Of a stretch of DNA of 64,000 nt, positions 19,399 through 28,247 are shown one piece after another. Below the pieces are notes generated by a model that saw nothing but the letters and a program-made list of their open reading frames with translations, ran no database searches and was not told where the DNA came from. Position 1 is the stretch's first letter. Each line of letters begins with the position of its first letter. This DNA comes from Erysipelothrix sp. HDW6C. GTDB lineage: Bacteria > Bacillota_I > Bacilli_A > Erysipelotrichales > Erysipelotrichaceae. The position numbers and the translations under genes are program-made. Where the stretch lies: positions 2,293,643 through 2,357,642 of the forward strand of contig NZ_CP049861.1 in assembly GCF_011299615.1 (NCBI RefSeq). Direction: 5' to 3'.

Positions 19399-20648
19399 AT
19401 TTGATCTCCTGTCCAATAACTCAAAATCAACTCTCGCACGCCACTGTGCGGTTCCAACTCAACCAAACACTCGATGAGAAAGGCTTCTGTTTCATCACTT
19501 TGACTCGATATTAAACGCTCTAACGCCATTTTCTTAAGGATAAAATCATCTTTATTCAAGCAAATAACCCGTCTTAAGAACTCGAAATATTCATCGAATT
19601 CTGGGAGTTCTGTGACAAGATATTGCAGCGCATCACTATTACCGCTATAAAGCGCAGCCTCAATATAAGCCACATTTATCTGGGGATTGCCCAGATAATC
19701 TTTCAACAGTAAGTGTTCATGCGTTGGATAATCCCAAACTGCATGAGCATAATCGTTCCAGTCTTTTTTAGCATGGGACGACTCCAGAAAAGAGATACCC
19801 TTAATGCGCGGCTTCTTTACAGGTCTTTTTTGTCGTATTTCCCCCATGATCGTGTGCCATTTTCCTCCAATCCATATCAACTGTAGGTTGGAATTATACT
19901 GTGTCACGATCTGTTTGTTCGAAATTTCGATAAGGGGAACTTCGATTCCGAGCAATGCACACGCACACGCCTTATGATGTCCATCAAGAATTAAGCTCAT
20001 CGATCCCGGAAGTTGCAGGGTCAAAACTGCCGGCATAATCCCATGTTTTTGATAATGTGCGATATAGTGGTCCACACGACTCTCATCATAATGACTGCTA
20101 AATTCTGATGGATAGAGATACCGCATTGGATGGGACGAGCTATAATCAATGCCGTCACTTTTATAAAAATAGCTCCCTGTCGCAGCATATGTTCGCGGTC
20201 TATCACCAACATCCCAAAAGAAGGCATCCTCTCCATCCGTCGGAATTCCTTTCCCCTCTTCAATCCACCACAGACCATCTTCAAAGAGTTCAAGAAGCGG
20301 GCGCAGTGCATCAATTGCATTTTCCCACGCAAATCCATGATTTATGTTTGAGAAATACCGATCTAACTCACGCTTTCCATGCCCCGCCATCAACATTGCG
20401 CGCGTCGTTTCACAGTAATGGGCATTCACATAAATAAGCGGAACACCATTAAATCGCCATTCTTTCATATTATCTAACAGTGACTCCTGCGTAAAGTATT
20501 CTCCACCAGGAACACTTTGGATATCGATGTCTACATTTCGCAACTCTGCTCGCCCCTGGCGGATCTCAATTGCTTTAAAACGCACACCTCTCTCAGTCTC
20601 ACCTTCATATTTCAAAGATATCTTAGGTTTTCTGTTGAATCTAAACAT
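19395..20648 (-). CDS. protein with a ParB-like DGHHK motif, function unknown
   Basis: Of this 417-residue protein only one feature is familiar: SLILDGHHKACACALLG near residue 222, which is the nucleotide-binding helix motif of the ParB/sulfiredoxin superfamily. The C-terminal 100 residues look like alpha-helical repeats. The N-terminus has the same basic-aromatic start as its two neighbours (MFRFNRKPK). It ends four bases into the ankyrin gene and begins 11 bases after the SUFU gene, so the three are one operon. A role in toxin immunity or in a contact-dependent system is only an inference from the neighbours. Confidence 0.6.
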   Translation of the reverse strand: MFRFNRKPKISLKYEGETERGVRFKAIEIRQGRAELRNVDIDIQSVPGGEYFTQESLLDNMKEWRFNGVPLIYVNAHYCETTRAMLMAGHGKRELDRYFSNINHGFAWENAIDALRPLLELFEDGLWWIEEGKGIPTDGEDAFFWDVGDRPRTYAATGSYFYKSDGIDYSSSHPMRYLYPSEFSSHYDESRVDHYIAHYQKHGIMPAVLTLQLPGSMSLILDGHHKACACALLGIEVPLIEISNKQIVTQYNSNLQLIWIGGKWHTIMGEIRQKRPVKKPRIKGISFLESSHAKKDWNDYAHAVWDYPTHEHLLLKDYLGNPQINVAYIEAALYSGNSDALQYLVTELPEFDEYFEFLRRVICLNKDDFILKKMALERLISSQSDETEAFLIECLVELEPHSGVRELILSYWTGDQI

Positions 20649-20659
20649 ACACCCTCCGA

Positions 20660-21430
20660 TCAGAGATAATTTCTCTCTGACTTCATATCAGTAATGAAAT
20701 CAGGGTTATCCACTTTAATTTTTTCCAACACTTCTTCAACATAACCACGCGTACGATGTTCATTAATAATTTGAGCATCGTGCCATGTGATTCCTACCAA
20801 CTGAAGAAAATCGGTTTGGCCATGTACAGAATCACGCCCCACTACCTCAGTATCTTCAACAATTAAAAGCGAGCACATCTTGGAATCACTCTCAAGTTCT
20901 AGTGGCGATCCATCACCAAGAACATACTCATTTTCTTGAAAAAAACTTCCTGATGTAAATGTGTAGCGTGCCAAGTTACCCATCATGTTCATGGCCCAGT
21001 GACACTCTTCAACGGAATTAGCTTTGAGTTTAAACGTCATCTCATATCCCCACTTATTGAAGTCTTCGCCATAGGACTCCAATCGCGAATAGAGTTGTGT
21101 CATACCGTAAGTCACAATGTGATAATACCCTTTATCCGATTTATAAATTGAATAGCCATCCAGATATTCGGGTCCACCAAACAACGCTCGTTTCTCCAGT
21201 CTTGTTGCAAAGTGGCTTGGTTCTTGTTCCCCATACACCTCAGCAAACGCTGCATCAATCACATCCCACCCTGGTGACCAGTCATCACTTTGACTCTTTT
21301 CTGAATAGTCCGCAAAGGTCATAAATCCTGGTTTGTCCTCTTTTATTATCGGTTCCTTTTCTACAATTGTTTTATTTAACACCTCATCTTGCGTTGGTGT
21401 CTTCTTTTTAAATCGATCAAACAATCCCAT
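20660..21430 (-). CDS. suppressor-of-fused (SUFU) domain protein
   Basis: A SUFU domain fills residues about 35-240: GWDVIDAAFAEVYGEQEP at its start, then EMTFKLKA and a WHDAQIINE stretch. In bacteria SUFU proteins are recurrent immunity proteins of polymorphic toxin systems and occur in arrays of immunity genes. The ATG at 21430 has GGAGGT directly upstream; an earlier ATG in frame overlaps that site. The protein is 256 residues, acidic and without signal peptide. It heads the three-gene leftward unit. No toxin gene is visible next to it, so it may be an orphan immunity protein. Confidence 0.82.
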   Translation of the reverse strand: MGLFDRFKKKTPTQDEVLNKTIVEKEPIIKEDKPGFMTFADYSEKSQSDDWSPGWDVIDAAFAEVYGEQEPSHFATRLEKRALFGGPEYLDGYSIYKSDKGYYHIVTYGMTQLYSRLESYGEDFNKWGYEMTFKLKANSVEECHWAMNMMGNLARYTFTSGSFFQENEYVLGDGSPLELESDSKMCSLLIVEDTEVVGRDSVHGQTDFLQLVGITWHDAQIINEHRTRGYVEEVLEKIKVDNPDFITDMKSERNYL

Positions 21431-21497
21431 AATTACCTCCATTTTTCTTATCGTAACAAATTACGAATCGACACATTCTCATATGTCATTAAAAGCA

Positions 21498-21525
21498 TAA
21501 AAAATGGTGCCAACACTGTGGCACC
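21498..21525 (-). terminator. terminator of the ATPase unit
   Basis: The arms GGTGCCA and TGGCACC close a 6-base loop and are followed on the - strand by ATTTTTT. It ends right at the stop codon of the ATPase gene. Confidence 0.88.
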
Positions 21526-22250
21526 TAATCATTATTAAACAAGCGTTGAATGTAATCAGAGTCATTCATGATACGTCGGTAGAGCTGCACAAAGCCAACA
21601 CTATCATAATCCACTAACTGGGCTCCCTGTTCTGAGAGTTGTATTATTGTTGCTCCAGGATACGATAAAAGAATGGGACTGTGGGTAGCAATAAAGAATT
21701 GTGACCCTTTTACTTCTGCCAATTCATGAATTTTTACCATCAATGCCATTTGCGCTTCGGGGCTCAATCCTGATTCTGGTTCGTCAAGAATATAAAAACC
21801 GTTGTCATTAATGTGATTCATGAAGAGTGTCAGAAACGACTCTCCATGAGAATAAGCATCCAGGGATGACCCCCCATAATTCTCCAAAGTCTCATCGCCC
21901 ATTTGCGATAATGTCGACGTTAAATTATACATGCTCTCTGAACGCAAGAAGAATCCGTCTTTGGGTTTCAAAACCGCATTGCGAACAAATGTAAGGTACT
22001 GATACAACTCAGAATGTGTTGCATGGGTTTCAAATTGAAGGTGGAGTGAACCCCCTTCCGGATTGAAGCCATAGGCTACTGCGATTGCTTCAATCAGGGT
22101 TGATTTTCCAACGCCGTTATCACCCACAAGAAATGTAACGGGTGTTGTAAATTCAATCTCTGGAAGTGTTGTGATGGCTTTGATATTGAATGGGTATTTA
22201 TGATGGGGAAACTCTTGAAATCGAATCGAACGAATATAGTTTCCACGCAT
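21525..22250 (-). CDS. AAA/RecF-like ATPase
   Basis: This 241-residue protein is a single ABC/SMC-type ATP-binding head: Walker A VGDNGVGKST near residue 42, a signature region SHGESFLTLF near 140, Walker B FYILDEPESGLSP near 155 and a switch His in ATHSP near 190. Single-head ATPases of this kind act in DNA repair or as parts of defence systems such as OLD-like pairs; nothing beside it supports a defence role. It is followed by YwbE two bases upstream in the same unit. Function in the cell is not clear. Confidence 0.75.
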   Translation of the reverse strand: MRGNYIRSIRFQEFPHHKYPFNIKAITTLPEIEFTTPVTFLVGDNGVGKSTLIEAIAVAYGFNPEGGSLHLQFETHATHSELYQYLTFVRNAVLKPKDGFFLRSESMYNLTSTLSQMGDETLENYGGSSLDAYSHGESFLTLFMNHINDNGFYILDEPESGLSPEAQMALMVKIHELAEVKGSQFFIATHSPILLSYPGATIIQLSEQGAQLVDYDSVGFVQLYRRIMNDSDYIQRLFNND

Positions 22251-22252
22251 GA

Positions 22253-22450
22253 CTAATCTTCCAATATTTCTTGAACACGGCCCACTTGCCCATCCGCGAG
22301 CATTACTTTGATCCCATGGGGATGATTTTGACTGTTCGTAAGAATGCGTTCGACATAGCCTTCTGTGAGTTTCCCAGTTCTCTGATCATTTTTTAGGACA
22401 ACATTAACGTGTGCACCAATGGTTATATTTTTTCTATTTTTGCCTGTCAT
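22253..22450 (-). CDS. ywbE: YwbE-family protein
   Basis: The 65-residue sequence matches the short conserved family YwbE (DUF2196) along its whole length, with KNDQRTGKLTEG, a HPHGIKV stretch and DGQVGRVQEIL. The family is a small beta-barrel-like fold of unknown role. The ATG at 22450 has AAGGAG directly upstream and gives the usual family length, so I prefer it over the 14-codon longer version. It ends two bases before the ATPase gene. Confidence 0.85.
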   Translation of the reverse strand: MTGKNRKNITIGAHVNVVLKNDQRTGKLTEGYVERILTNSQNHPHGIKVMLADGQVGRVQEILED

Positions 22451-22490
22451 AAGTGTCTCCTTCTTTTTCATTAGTATACATGAGACACGC

Positions 22491-22514
22491 ATAAAAAACC
22501 ACGCTGAGCGTGGT
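22491..22514 (-). terminator. terminator of the ABC/two-component unit
   Basis: The arms ACCACGC and GCGTGGT close a 3-base loop, and six T residues follow on the - strand. It lies four bases after the stop of the ABC permease gene. Confidence 0.88.
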
Positions 22515-22518
22515 GAGT

Positions 22519-23271
22519 TTAGCCAATACGACGTGCTTTTTTATGCATTGCGAACATGTAAATCAAGCCCGTAATCGCGGCGAATGTTAGGAACGATTGC
22601 AGCATTGGCATGAGATTGTATGACGAGACAGTCCATAACTTGGGAACATCTTTAACGATGTAGGTCGTAGGTAATAAGCGCGCAATCACTTGAATGCCGC
22701 TTGGAAGTTGATCATATTGAATCCCCATCATGCCTGATAATGCCATTGTTACAAAGTAGAACGTCATGGTAATTCCATAGGTGACACTAAACTTACGTGC
22801 AAGTACTGCAATGCTGTATGCGAGCACAAAGTATAAGAATGAAAGTACAATTACTGCACCCATTAATACCAAGACTCCAAAAAGTGATGGTGTATCAATC
22901 TTTAAGATTGGCAATACAGTGAGCGAATAAACAGTAACAGCAACAACCAACGAAAGTGCCTGTGCCACAAATTTTGCTTTCAATTGTTTTTGTTCACTGA
23001 ATCCAAAGAGAACCATTCGCGTTGTGATATCCTTTTCAATTTCTTGGGAAAACAATGCCGCAAATCCAATAAACAGAAGTGCCAAGGGACTCATTAAAAG
23101 GTTGGTAATGAACAATTGTGTCATTGCCTTACCGAATTGGTCGGCGGGAACTTGTGACTTTAAAAGACTGCTGAACACGAGGGTCATAATAATTGGGAAA
23201 ATAATTCCAAAGAAAATTGCAAATACATTTCCCATTGCATTCTTAATTTCGTAGCGTATCATTTGCGCCAT
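22519..23271 (-). CDS. ABC-2 family transporter permease
   Basis: The 250-residue protein has six hydrophobic segments (about 14-36, 50-72, 100-125, 130-155, 165-185 and 222-242) in the ABC-2 permease pattern of drug or lantibiotic exporters. It starts at the last base of the ATPase gene upstream, so the two form one transporter. A two-component system lies upstream in the same leftward unit, which suggests induction by an external signal such as an antimicrobial compound. The substrate is unknown. Confidence 0.85.
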   Translation of the reverse strand: MAQMIRYEIKNAMGNVFAIFFGIIFPIIMTLVFSSLLKSQVPADQFGKAMTQLFITNLLMSPLALLFIGFAALFSQEIEKDITTRMVLFGFSEQKQLKAKFVAQALSLVVAVTVYSLTVLPILKIDTPSLFGVLVLMGAVIVLSFLYFVLAYSIAVLARKFSVTYGITMTFYFVTMALSGMMGIQYDQLPSGIQVIARLLPTTYIVKDVPKLWTVSSYNLMPMLQSFLTFAAITGLIYMFAMHKKARRIG

Positions 23272-24128
23272 TAGTGTGTTCCTCCAATTGCATTCATCGT
23301 TAGTATCTCAACGTCATTATCGCTGCGTTTAAAGTTAATTTCTTGTGTGTTTAAATAGGCGATAACACGCATTTCTTCTTCTTTTGATGCACAGGCAATC
23401 GCTGTCGTATCGTTGGGTGCGAGGATAGTTTTAAAGTCACCAATAAAACTCATTTCCTCTGGACGTGCCTTGAACGTGATAACGGAGTGTCCACAATAGT
23501 GTCGGAACAATTCATCACGATGACCATAAGCAACAACCTTCCCTTGATTAAGAATCAACAGTTTGTTGGTCAGCTGTTCTAACTCTTCATAATAATGCGT
23601 TACAAAAAGAATTGCTGCATCTTTGCCTTGGTACCACTCGGTTATTTTCTTCATCAAGGCTTGGCGTGTTTCAAAATCCAAGCCTGTAGTTACTTCGTCA
23701 AAGAATGTTATCGGTGCATCCTGCATAAGCACCATAATTAAGGTAAACCGTTGCTTCTGACCTCCTGATAATTCTTTGTATTTCTTCTTAAGGCTTGCAT
23801 CAAAATTAAAGAATGTAATAAGTTCTTGAAGTTTCGTATTGTCTTTTATTGAAGTATTTAAGATTGCTTCCATCACCGATTTGGTTGACATCGTTTCAAC
23901 GTATTCATTACTTTGCATATGAACTGCCATTTCCTCAGGTTTGATTGTTGCAATGATATTTCCTTCATAAGGCAACAGCCCCAAACATGCTTTGATAAGC
24001 GTTGATTTACCAGCTCCATTCGAGCCAATCACACCGACGCGGTCGTTGGCATTTATAATAATCTCTTTATCAATTTGAAGTGCTTTAAAATCACGATAGG
24101 ATACGTGTAAATTCTTTATTGTAATCAT
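23271..24128 (-). CDS. ABC transporter ATP-binding protein
   Basis: Walker A GSNGAGKST (about 37), signature LSGGQKQR (about 132), Walker B TFFDEVTTGLD (about 150) and switch His in VTHYYEE are present in 285 residues. Note that the Walker B Glu is in DEVTTG, not the usual DEPTNG. The ATG at 24128 is chosen because GGAG lies seven bases upstream; another ATG six bases earlier is too near to that site. It pairs with the downstream permease. Confidence 0.9.
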   Translation of the reverse strand: MITIKNLHVSYRDFKALQIDKEIIINANDRVGVIGSNGAGKSTLIKACLGLLPYEGNIIATIKPEEMAVHMQSNEYVETMSTKSVMEAILNTSIKDNTKLQELITFFNFDASLKKKYKELSGGQKQRFTLIMVLMQDAPITFFDEVTTGLDFETRQALMKKITEWYQGKDAAILFVTHYYEELEQLTNKLLILNQGKVVAYGHRDELFRHYCGHSVITFKARPEEMSFIGDFKTILAPNDTTAIACASKEEEMRVIAYLNTQEINFKRSDNDVEILTMNAIGGTH

Positions 24129-24130
24129 TG

Positions 24131-25702
24131 TCATTCTCCTTTTAGGTAGAGCGTTACACACACTCCAACTTTACTATTCTCAATAGTCCATTCTAACCCC
24201 AACACGGACATCATATTGTCGACCAAATACAAACCCAAACCTGTCCCTTTCTCATCACTGTGATGGGACCGCACAAAGGCTTCTTTGACATGCTCCAAGG
24301 TCGAAGCATCAATCCATACACCATGGCTTGTTACTATCAATGACGCATTACTCAATTCAAGTGTGATTGATTTCGAGTTTGGCGTATACTTTACAGCATT
24401 CCCAATCACATTATCAATAATCGAAACCAGAATCTCAGCATCGGTTTGGATTGTCACTGCTGTTGTGTGTTCATGAATGCTCAGGTTTTTTGATTGGATA
24501 CGTTCACGGTATTGCTGTAAAACTGCTTGTACAAGTGTTTCAACATTTGTATCAGCAATTTCAAGTGTTCGATCTGTCTCCTGAAACACAACCATCATTG
24601 ATTCTATAATTGATTGCATGCGTCCCAATTCATCGCGAACTTTCGGCAAGTAAGTATCTGTCTCGGCAAATTTTCCAACCTTACCTAACATGCCTTCAAC
24701 AAGTAAGGATGCCCCAGCAACGGGTGTCTTAAGTTGATGAGACGCGTTCATGAGGAACAACTCTTGTTTTTCTTTTTCACGAATGAGCGCTTGATTTTGA
24801 TTTTCAACTGTCACAATCGACGCTTTCAGATCACGATGCATATGATTCAAGGCATCTTCGAGGATTTTAAACTCATCATGTTGATTGGGTTGTTTGAACA
24901 CCGTTCCATCACGCTCTTGACGTGATGTCGCTTGGTGCGCCAATGTTTCAATGGGTGTTGCAAGCATCTTGGTAAACATACGGGCTGTAATCAATACAAA
25001 CAGAATCAACAAGCAAACAATCATCGGTACGCTCGATAAAATAATCGGTTTAAGTTCGTTCAACTTTGGAGTCATGGCTGACCCCACAGTAATAAAAATT
25101 GCGCCTTCCTTTTCTCCAAAAGCGACATAATTCATAAAACGATTGGCATCATTCCCCACTTCGACACTCATTACCAACGAGCCATCCGCCGTAATTGTAT
25201 AATCTTGAATCGCATTTGAACTTTCCACAAAAGTCTGTATTCCCTCGAAATTCTCAGCACTCACAAGATTGTTGAACTGCGTATTTCCAAATAACGATTG
25301 CAGTTGTTCAAAATCAATCTTCGCAAGTTCTTCTTCAAAATCTACATCCGCACTGTCAATGCTTTTCATGACGGTGCGCATTTGATCGAAAACATGTTTT
25401 AAAGTTTCGTCTTCGAGGGTTAGATCGACACTCATAAACGTATTGCATGCTTTAATGGTGTAGCCGGTATCTGGTATCGCAAGACTCATCGAAGAATAGG
25501 TCTCAATGGTCTCAGCATCAATCGTACAGGGCTTTCCTTCCATCATATTACTTTGACTTTGGGTAACGGAATTTCGAAAACTTTCAAGCTTATAATCGGT
25601 ATAAAGACCGGGTAGCATAAACACAAAGTAACCAATAATCAACACCCCTACAAGAAACGTCGTTGCAGCCGTGTATAAGAAGACTTTACGCGATAACTTC
25701 AT
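24131..25702 (-). CDS. membrane sensor histidine kinase
   Basis: The 523-residue kinase has a membrane helix at about 7-32, an extracellular sensor region of roughly 190 residues, a second helix at about 222-245, a HAMP-like linker, a HisKA domain with His322 (NASHQLKTP) and a HATPase domain with GNAVKYTP and GTGLGLYLV. The ATG at 25702 follows GGAGGTGG and gives a normal signal-anchor start; it lies inside the end of the regulator gene, a 17-base overlap. The extracellular part has no recognised fold. It should phosphorylate the regulator and control the ABC genes downstream. Confidence 0.92.
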   Translation of the reverse strand: MKLSRKVFLYTAATTFLVGVLIIGYFVFMLPGLYTDYKLESFRNSVTQSQSNMMEGKPCTIDAETIETYSSMSLAIPDTGYTIKACNTFMSVDLTLEDETLKHVFDQMRTVMKSIDSADVDFEEELAKIDFEQLQSLFGNTQFNNLVSAENFEGIQTFVESSNAIQDYTITADGSLVMSVEVGNDANRFMNYVAFGEKEGAIFITVGSAMTPKLNELKPIILSSVPMIVCLLILFVLITARMFTKMLATPIETLAHQATSRQERDGTVFKQPNQHDEFKILEDALNHMHRDLKASIVTVENQNQALIREKEKQELFLMNASHQLKTPVAGASLLVEGMLGKVGKFAETDTYLPKVRDELGRMQSIIESMMVVFQETDRTLEIADTNVETLVQAVLQQYRERIQSKNLSIHEHTTAVTIQTDAEILVSIIDNVIGNAVKYTPNSKSITLELSNASLIVTSHGVWIDASTLEHVKEAFVRSHHSDEKGTGLGLYLVDNMMSVLGLEWTIENSKVGVCVTLYLKGE

Positions 25703-26354
25703 GGTCCACCTCCACGAATTGGTATCCAATTCCGACAACAGTTTTTATGACAGGAAGCGGTAATTTCTTGCGAAGGTTTTTGACATGAGCATCCACAACC
25801 CGATCACTCACCATATAGTCATCCGGTGCAATTACATCCAAAAGTTGCTCACGTGTATAAACACGGCCGGGATACGATGCCATAATTTGATACAGCAAGA
25901 ATTCTGTCACGGTAAGATTCAGAGACTTTTGGTTGTAGTAGACTTGGTAACTTTCATTTTTAACCACAAGACCTGTTTCCTGAACTGCACTTCCCACCCG
26001 ACGCAAAATCGCCTCAATTCGCTTCAATAAAAGTAGTGGTGAAAAGGGTTTAATCATATAGTCATCCGCATGGCGATTGAACGCTTCAATTTGATTTGTT
26101 TCATCACCCAAAGCAGTCAACATAATGGTTGCTGTATTGGGATGGCTCTCACTGATTTTTGTGAGGACCTCAAGACCACTGACATATGGAACCATAATAT
26201 CTAAAATCGCAATATCGTATGAATGCGTCGCCAGAAGTGCTAAGGCTTCGTTACCATCCACCGCAAGGTCAACGTTATATTGCTTCATTATCAAATATTC
26301 ATGGGTTACATCACGTATATTTGCTTCGTCTTCAAGGTAAAGTATGTTGATCAT
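25686..26354 (-). CDS. OmpR-family response regulator
   Basis: The receiver domain has the acidic pair ED near residue 8, Asp52 (AILDIMVP) and Lys102 (IKPFS); the winged-helix domain with VVDAHVKNLRKKL fills the C-terminal third. It is 222 residues long. GGAGG lies upstream of the ATG. Three tandem 11-base repeats in front of the gene indicate autoregulation. Confidence 0.93.
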   Translation of the reverse strand: MINILYLEDEANIRDVTHEYLIMKQYNVDLAVDGNEALALLATHSYDIAILDIMVPYVSGLEVLTKISESHPNTATIMLTALGDETNQIEAFNRHADDYMIKPFSPLLLLKRIEAILRRVGSAVQETGLVVKNESYQVYYNQKSLNLTVTEFLLYQIMASYPGRVYTREQLLDVIAPDDYMVSDRVVDAHVKNLRKKLPLPVIKTVVGIGYQFVEVDHEVIA

Positions 26355-26383
26355 CTTTCATCCTCCACAGGTATTAAACCGCA

Positions 26384-26416
26384 TTTGTATGAATCTCGTA
26401 TGAATTTATTATGAAG
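26384..26416 (-). promoter_or_regulatory. three tandem 11-bp operator repeats before the regulator gene
   Basis: On the - strand three abutting 11-base units read CTTCATAATAA, ATTCATACGAG and ATTCATACAAA. The common core is TTCATA. An 11-base period is the typical spacing of OmpR-family sites. They lie 30 to 62 bases upstream of the regulator start, so the regulator probably controls its own operon. Confidence 0.65.
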
Positions 26417-26452
26417 TGCTTTGTCGTGAAAGTAAACGAATGCGTTCCATAC

Positions 26453-26480
26453 AAAAAGGGATCGGTTTCCCGATCCCTTT
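26453..26480. terminator. terminator between the XRE gene and the two-component unit
   Basis: The arms GGGATCGG (26458-26465) and CCGATCCC (26470-26477) close a 4-base loop, with an A run on one side and TTT on the other. It serves the - strand XRE gene upstream and could act both ways. The rest of 26417-26520 shows no gene. Confidence 0.85.
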
Positions 26481-26520
26481 AAGGATTCTTAAAAAGAAGA
26501 CATCCTTTACAGTCCACGTT

Positions 26521-26925
26521 TTATTTGCGTGCCTTTGCGCGCGCTTTTAAATGTTCATTTTGAGACAAGAACTCAAACAATTCCTCAACCAATTGAAGTT
26601 TCTCTCCAACTTCAAGGGAGTATAAATCGATGCCCAATTCCGGACTCGATCCGCAGTTGTTGACCACGTGGAATAAATCCCGTTTCAAACTTGTTGCACA
26701 GGTTTCATGTTCAAGTTCTGGTGGAATAGGTCGAACCAGTGTATCAATGCTGACACGCAGTTCATCCGCAAGTCGGGTTAGATTTCTCATATCCGGACTT
26801 GAATTACCACTTTCCCATTTCGCCACTGCTTGTTGTGAGTAACTTATCTTTTCTGCTAAACCACTTTGTGTAAGATGATGCTCTTTTCTAATCTTCTTCA
26901 AATTAAAATGTAGCACTTTTATCAC
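26521..26925 (-). CDS. XRE-family transcriptional regulator
   Basis: An HTH_3 domain covers residues 8-64 (LTQSGLAEKISYSQQAVAKWESG is the helix-turn-helix, with PDMRNLTRLADELRVS after it). The C-terminal 65 residues are unrecognised and end in a basic stretch (KARAKARK). It is 134 residues and stands alone, divergent from the TraB gene, so it may regulate the shared intergenic region. Its target is unknown. Confidence 0.85.
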   Translation of the reverse strand: MIKVLHFNLKKIRKEHHLTQSGLAEKISYSQQAVAKWESGNSSPDMRNLTRLADELRVSIDTLVRPIPPELEHETCATSLKRDLFHVVNNCGSSPELGIDLYSLEVGEKLQLVEELFEFLSQNEHLKARAKARK

Positions 26926-27028
26926 CGTCGAAATTATACAATAGCCACACCAAAATTAATACGATTCTGAATCATTTTTTTAATTTATTTCAATTTGCAG
27001 TTAATATTAATTCGTTTTCTCTTCATAT

Positions 27029-27058
27029 ACACATTTCGACCGACATTTTTGGTATTAT
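27029..27058 (+). promoter_or_regulatory. probable promoter of the TraB-family gene
   Basis: TATTAT at 27053-27058 is preceded by TGG, making an extended -10 element about 20 bases before the start codon. The -35 region is weak. Confidence 0.45.
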
Positions 27059-27077
27059 AAGTACTGAGGTATTGCCG

Positions 27078-28223
27078 ATGAAAACTATACACTACAATAA
27101 TAAAACCATTCATTTTGTCTCCACAGCGCACGTTTCCAAGGATTCAGTTGTCGAGGTAAAGGAAGTCATAGAAACATATCTTCCCGATGCCGTATGCATT
27201 GAGCTTGATGACAATCGCGCGCATAACATTCGGAACAAAGATCAAACCAAAGATATTGATATCAAAGAAATAATTAAAAGTAAAAAGGTAGGCGCATTTA
27301 TTGCAAACCTGATTCTGTCTTCATACCAGAAACGAATGGCTGATGATTTGGAAACATCTGTCGGTCAAGAAATGGTTCAAGCGATGGAAAGTGCCAATGC
27401 TGTGAATGCTCGCATTTATAATATTGATCGTGATATTCAAATTACCTTTAAGCGTATTTGGGGAAATCTGTCACTTTTTAAGAAAGTGAACCTTGCTGCC
27501 ACCCTTATTACCAGCTTATTTTCTAAAGATGAAATCGATGCTGAAGAAATTGAGAACCTCAAAGAAAGCGATCTGCTTTTCGATGCCGTCAAGGAACTTG
27601 ACGAAACAATGCCCGATGTCTCCTTGCGTCTGTTGCACGAACGCAATTACTACATGGCAGAGAAAATAAAGAGCATCAATGCGGAAACCTTAGTTGTCGT
27701 TATTGGAGCAGCGCATACCGAAGGGATTATTGAAGCTCTCAATGAATCGCATTCAATATCAGAGTTGAACGCAGTTCCACAAAAAAGGAAACGAAATATC
27801 AGTGGTTGGATTGTTCCTGGCATTATCATCACCCTCTTAATTGCATTAACATTTAAGAATCCTAGTGTTGGGTTTGCCCAGTTTGCAACATGGATTGGTC
27901 TTAGTGCTGGTCTTGCGACCCTGGGGGCGATCCTAACAGGCGCACATCCACTGACGATTGCGACAACGCTTATCACAGCACCCATCGGGACTTTAAGCCC
28001 CTTTCTTGCTGTTGGGTTTTTCGCAGGACTCATGGAGGCGTATCAACGCCCACCGCGTGTATCTGACTTCGATAACATTGCCGAGGATATCTCAAAACCA
28101 AAAATGTGGTTTAAGAATAAGGTATTGCGCATTCTTCTAATCATGATTGTCACCAACCTTATGAGTTCCGTCGGAACATTCATCGCAGGTGGAAGTATCA
28201 TAAAAAATCTCTTTAAGTTTTAA
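27078..28223 (+). CDS. TraB/GumN-family membrane protein
   Basis: The N-terminal 230 residues carry the TraB signature: HFVSTAHVSKDS near the start, CIELDDNRAHN near residue 48 and VIGAAHTEGI near 210, where the His and Glu positions suggest a metal-dependent hydrolase-like site. The C-terminal 150 residues contain four or five membrane helices. The family includes the enterococcal TraB that lowers sex-pheromone activity, but most chromosomal members have no known function. The ATG at 27078 lies eight bases after GAGG; the TTG two codons earlier is too close. The gene is monocistronic on the + strand and has its own terminator. Confidence 0.85.
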   Translation: MKTIHYNNKTIHFVSTAHVSKDSVVEVKEVIETYLPDAVCIELDDNRAHNIRNKDQTKDIDIKEIIKSKKVGAFIANLILSSYQKRMADDLETSVGQEMVQAMESANAVNARIYNIDRDIQITFKRIWGNLSLFKKVNLAATLITSLFSKDEIDAEEIENLKESDLLFDAVKELDETMPDVSLRLLHERNYYMAEKIKSINAETLVVVIGAAHTEGIIEALNESHSISELNAVPQKRKRNISGWIVPGIIITLLIALTFKNPSVGFAQFATWIGLSAGLATLGAILTGAHPLTIATTLITAPIGTLSPFLAVGFFAGLMEAYQRPPRVSDFDNIAEDISKPKMWFKNKVLRILLIMIVTNLMSSVGTFIAGGSIIKNLFKF

Positions 28224-28247
28224 AAGTGGCATTGGCCACTTTTTTTA
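28223..28247. terminator. terminator of the TraB gene, probably bidirectional
   Basis: The arms GTGGC (28226-28230) and GCCAC (28235-28239) are preceded by AAAA and followed by eight T residues on the + strand. The convergent permease gene ends inside the T run. Confidence 0.85.

Noticed and set aside
20108..20437. 109-codon + strand frame inside the ParB-like gene
   Set aside because: It is antisense to a well-supported gene and has an unnatural His/Ser/Gln composition.
21525..22250. OLD/retron-type defence ATPase reading
   Set aside because: The single ATPase is followed by YwbE and preceded by an unrelated cassette. No TOPRIM, reverse transcriptase or HNH partner gene is adjacent, so a defence role is not supported.
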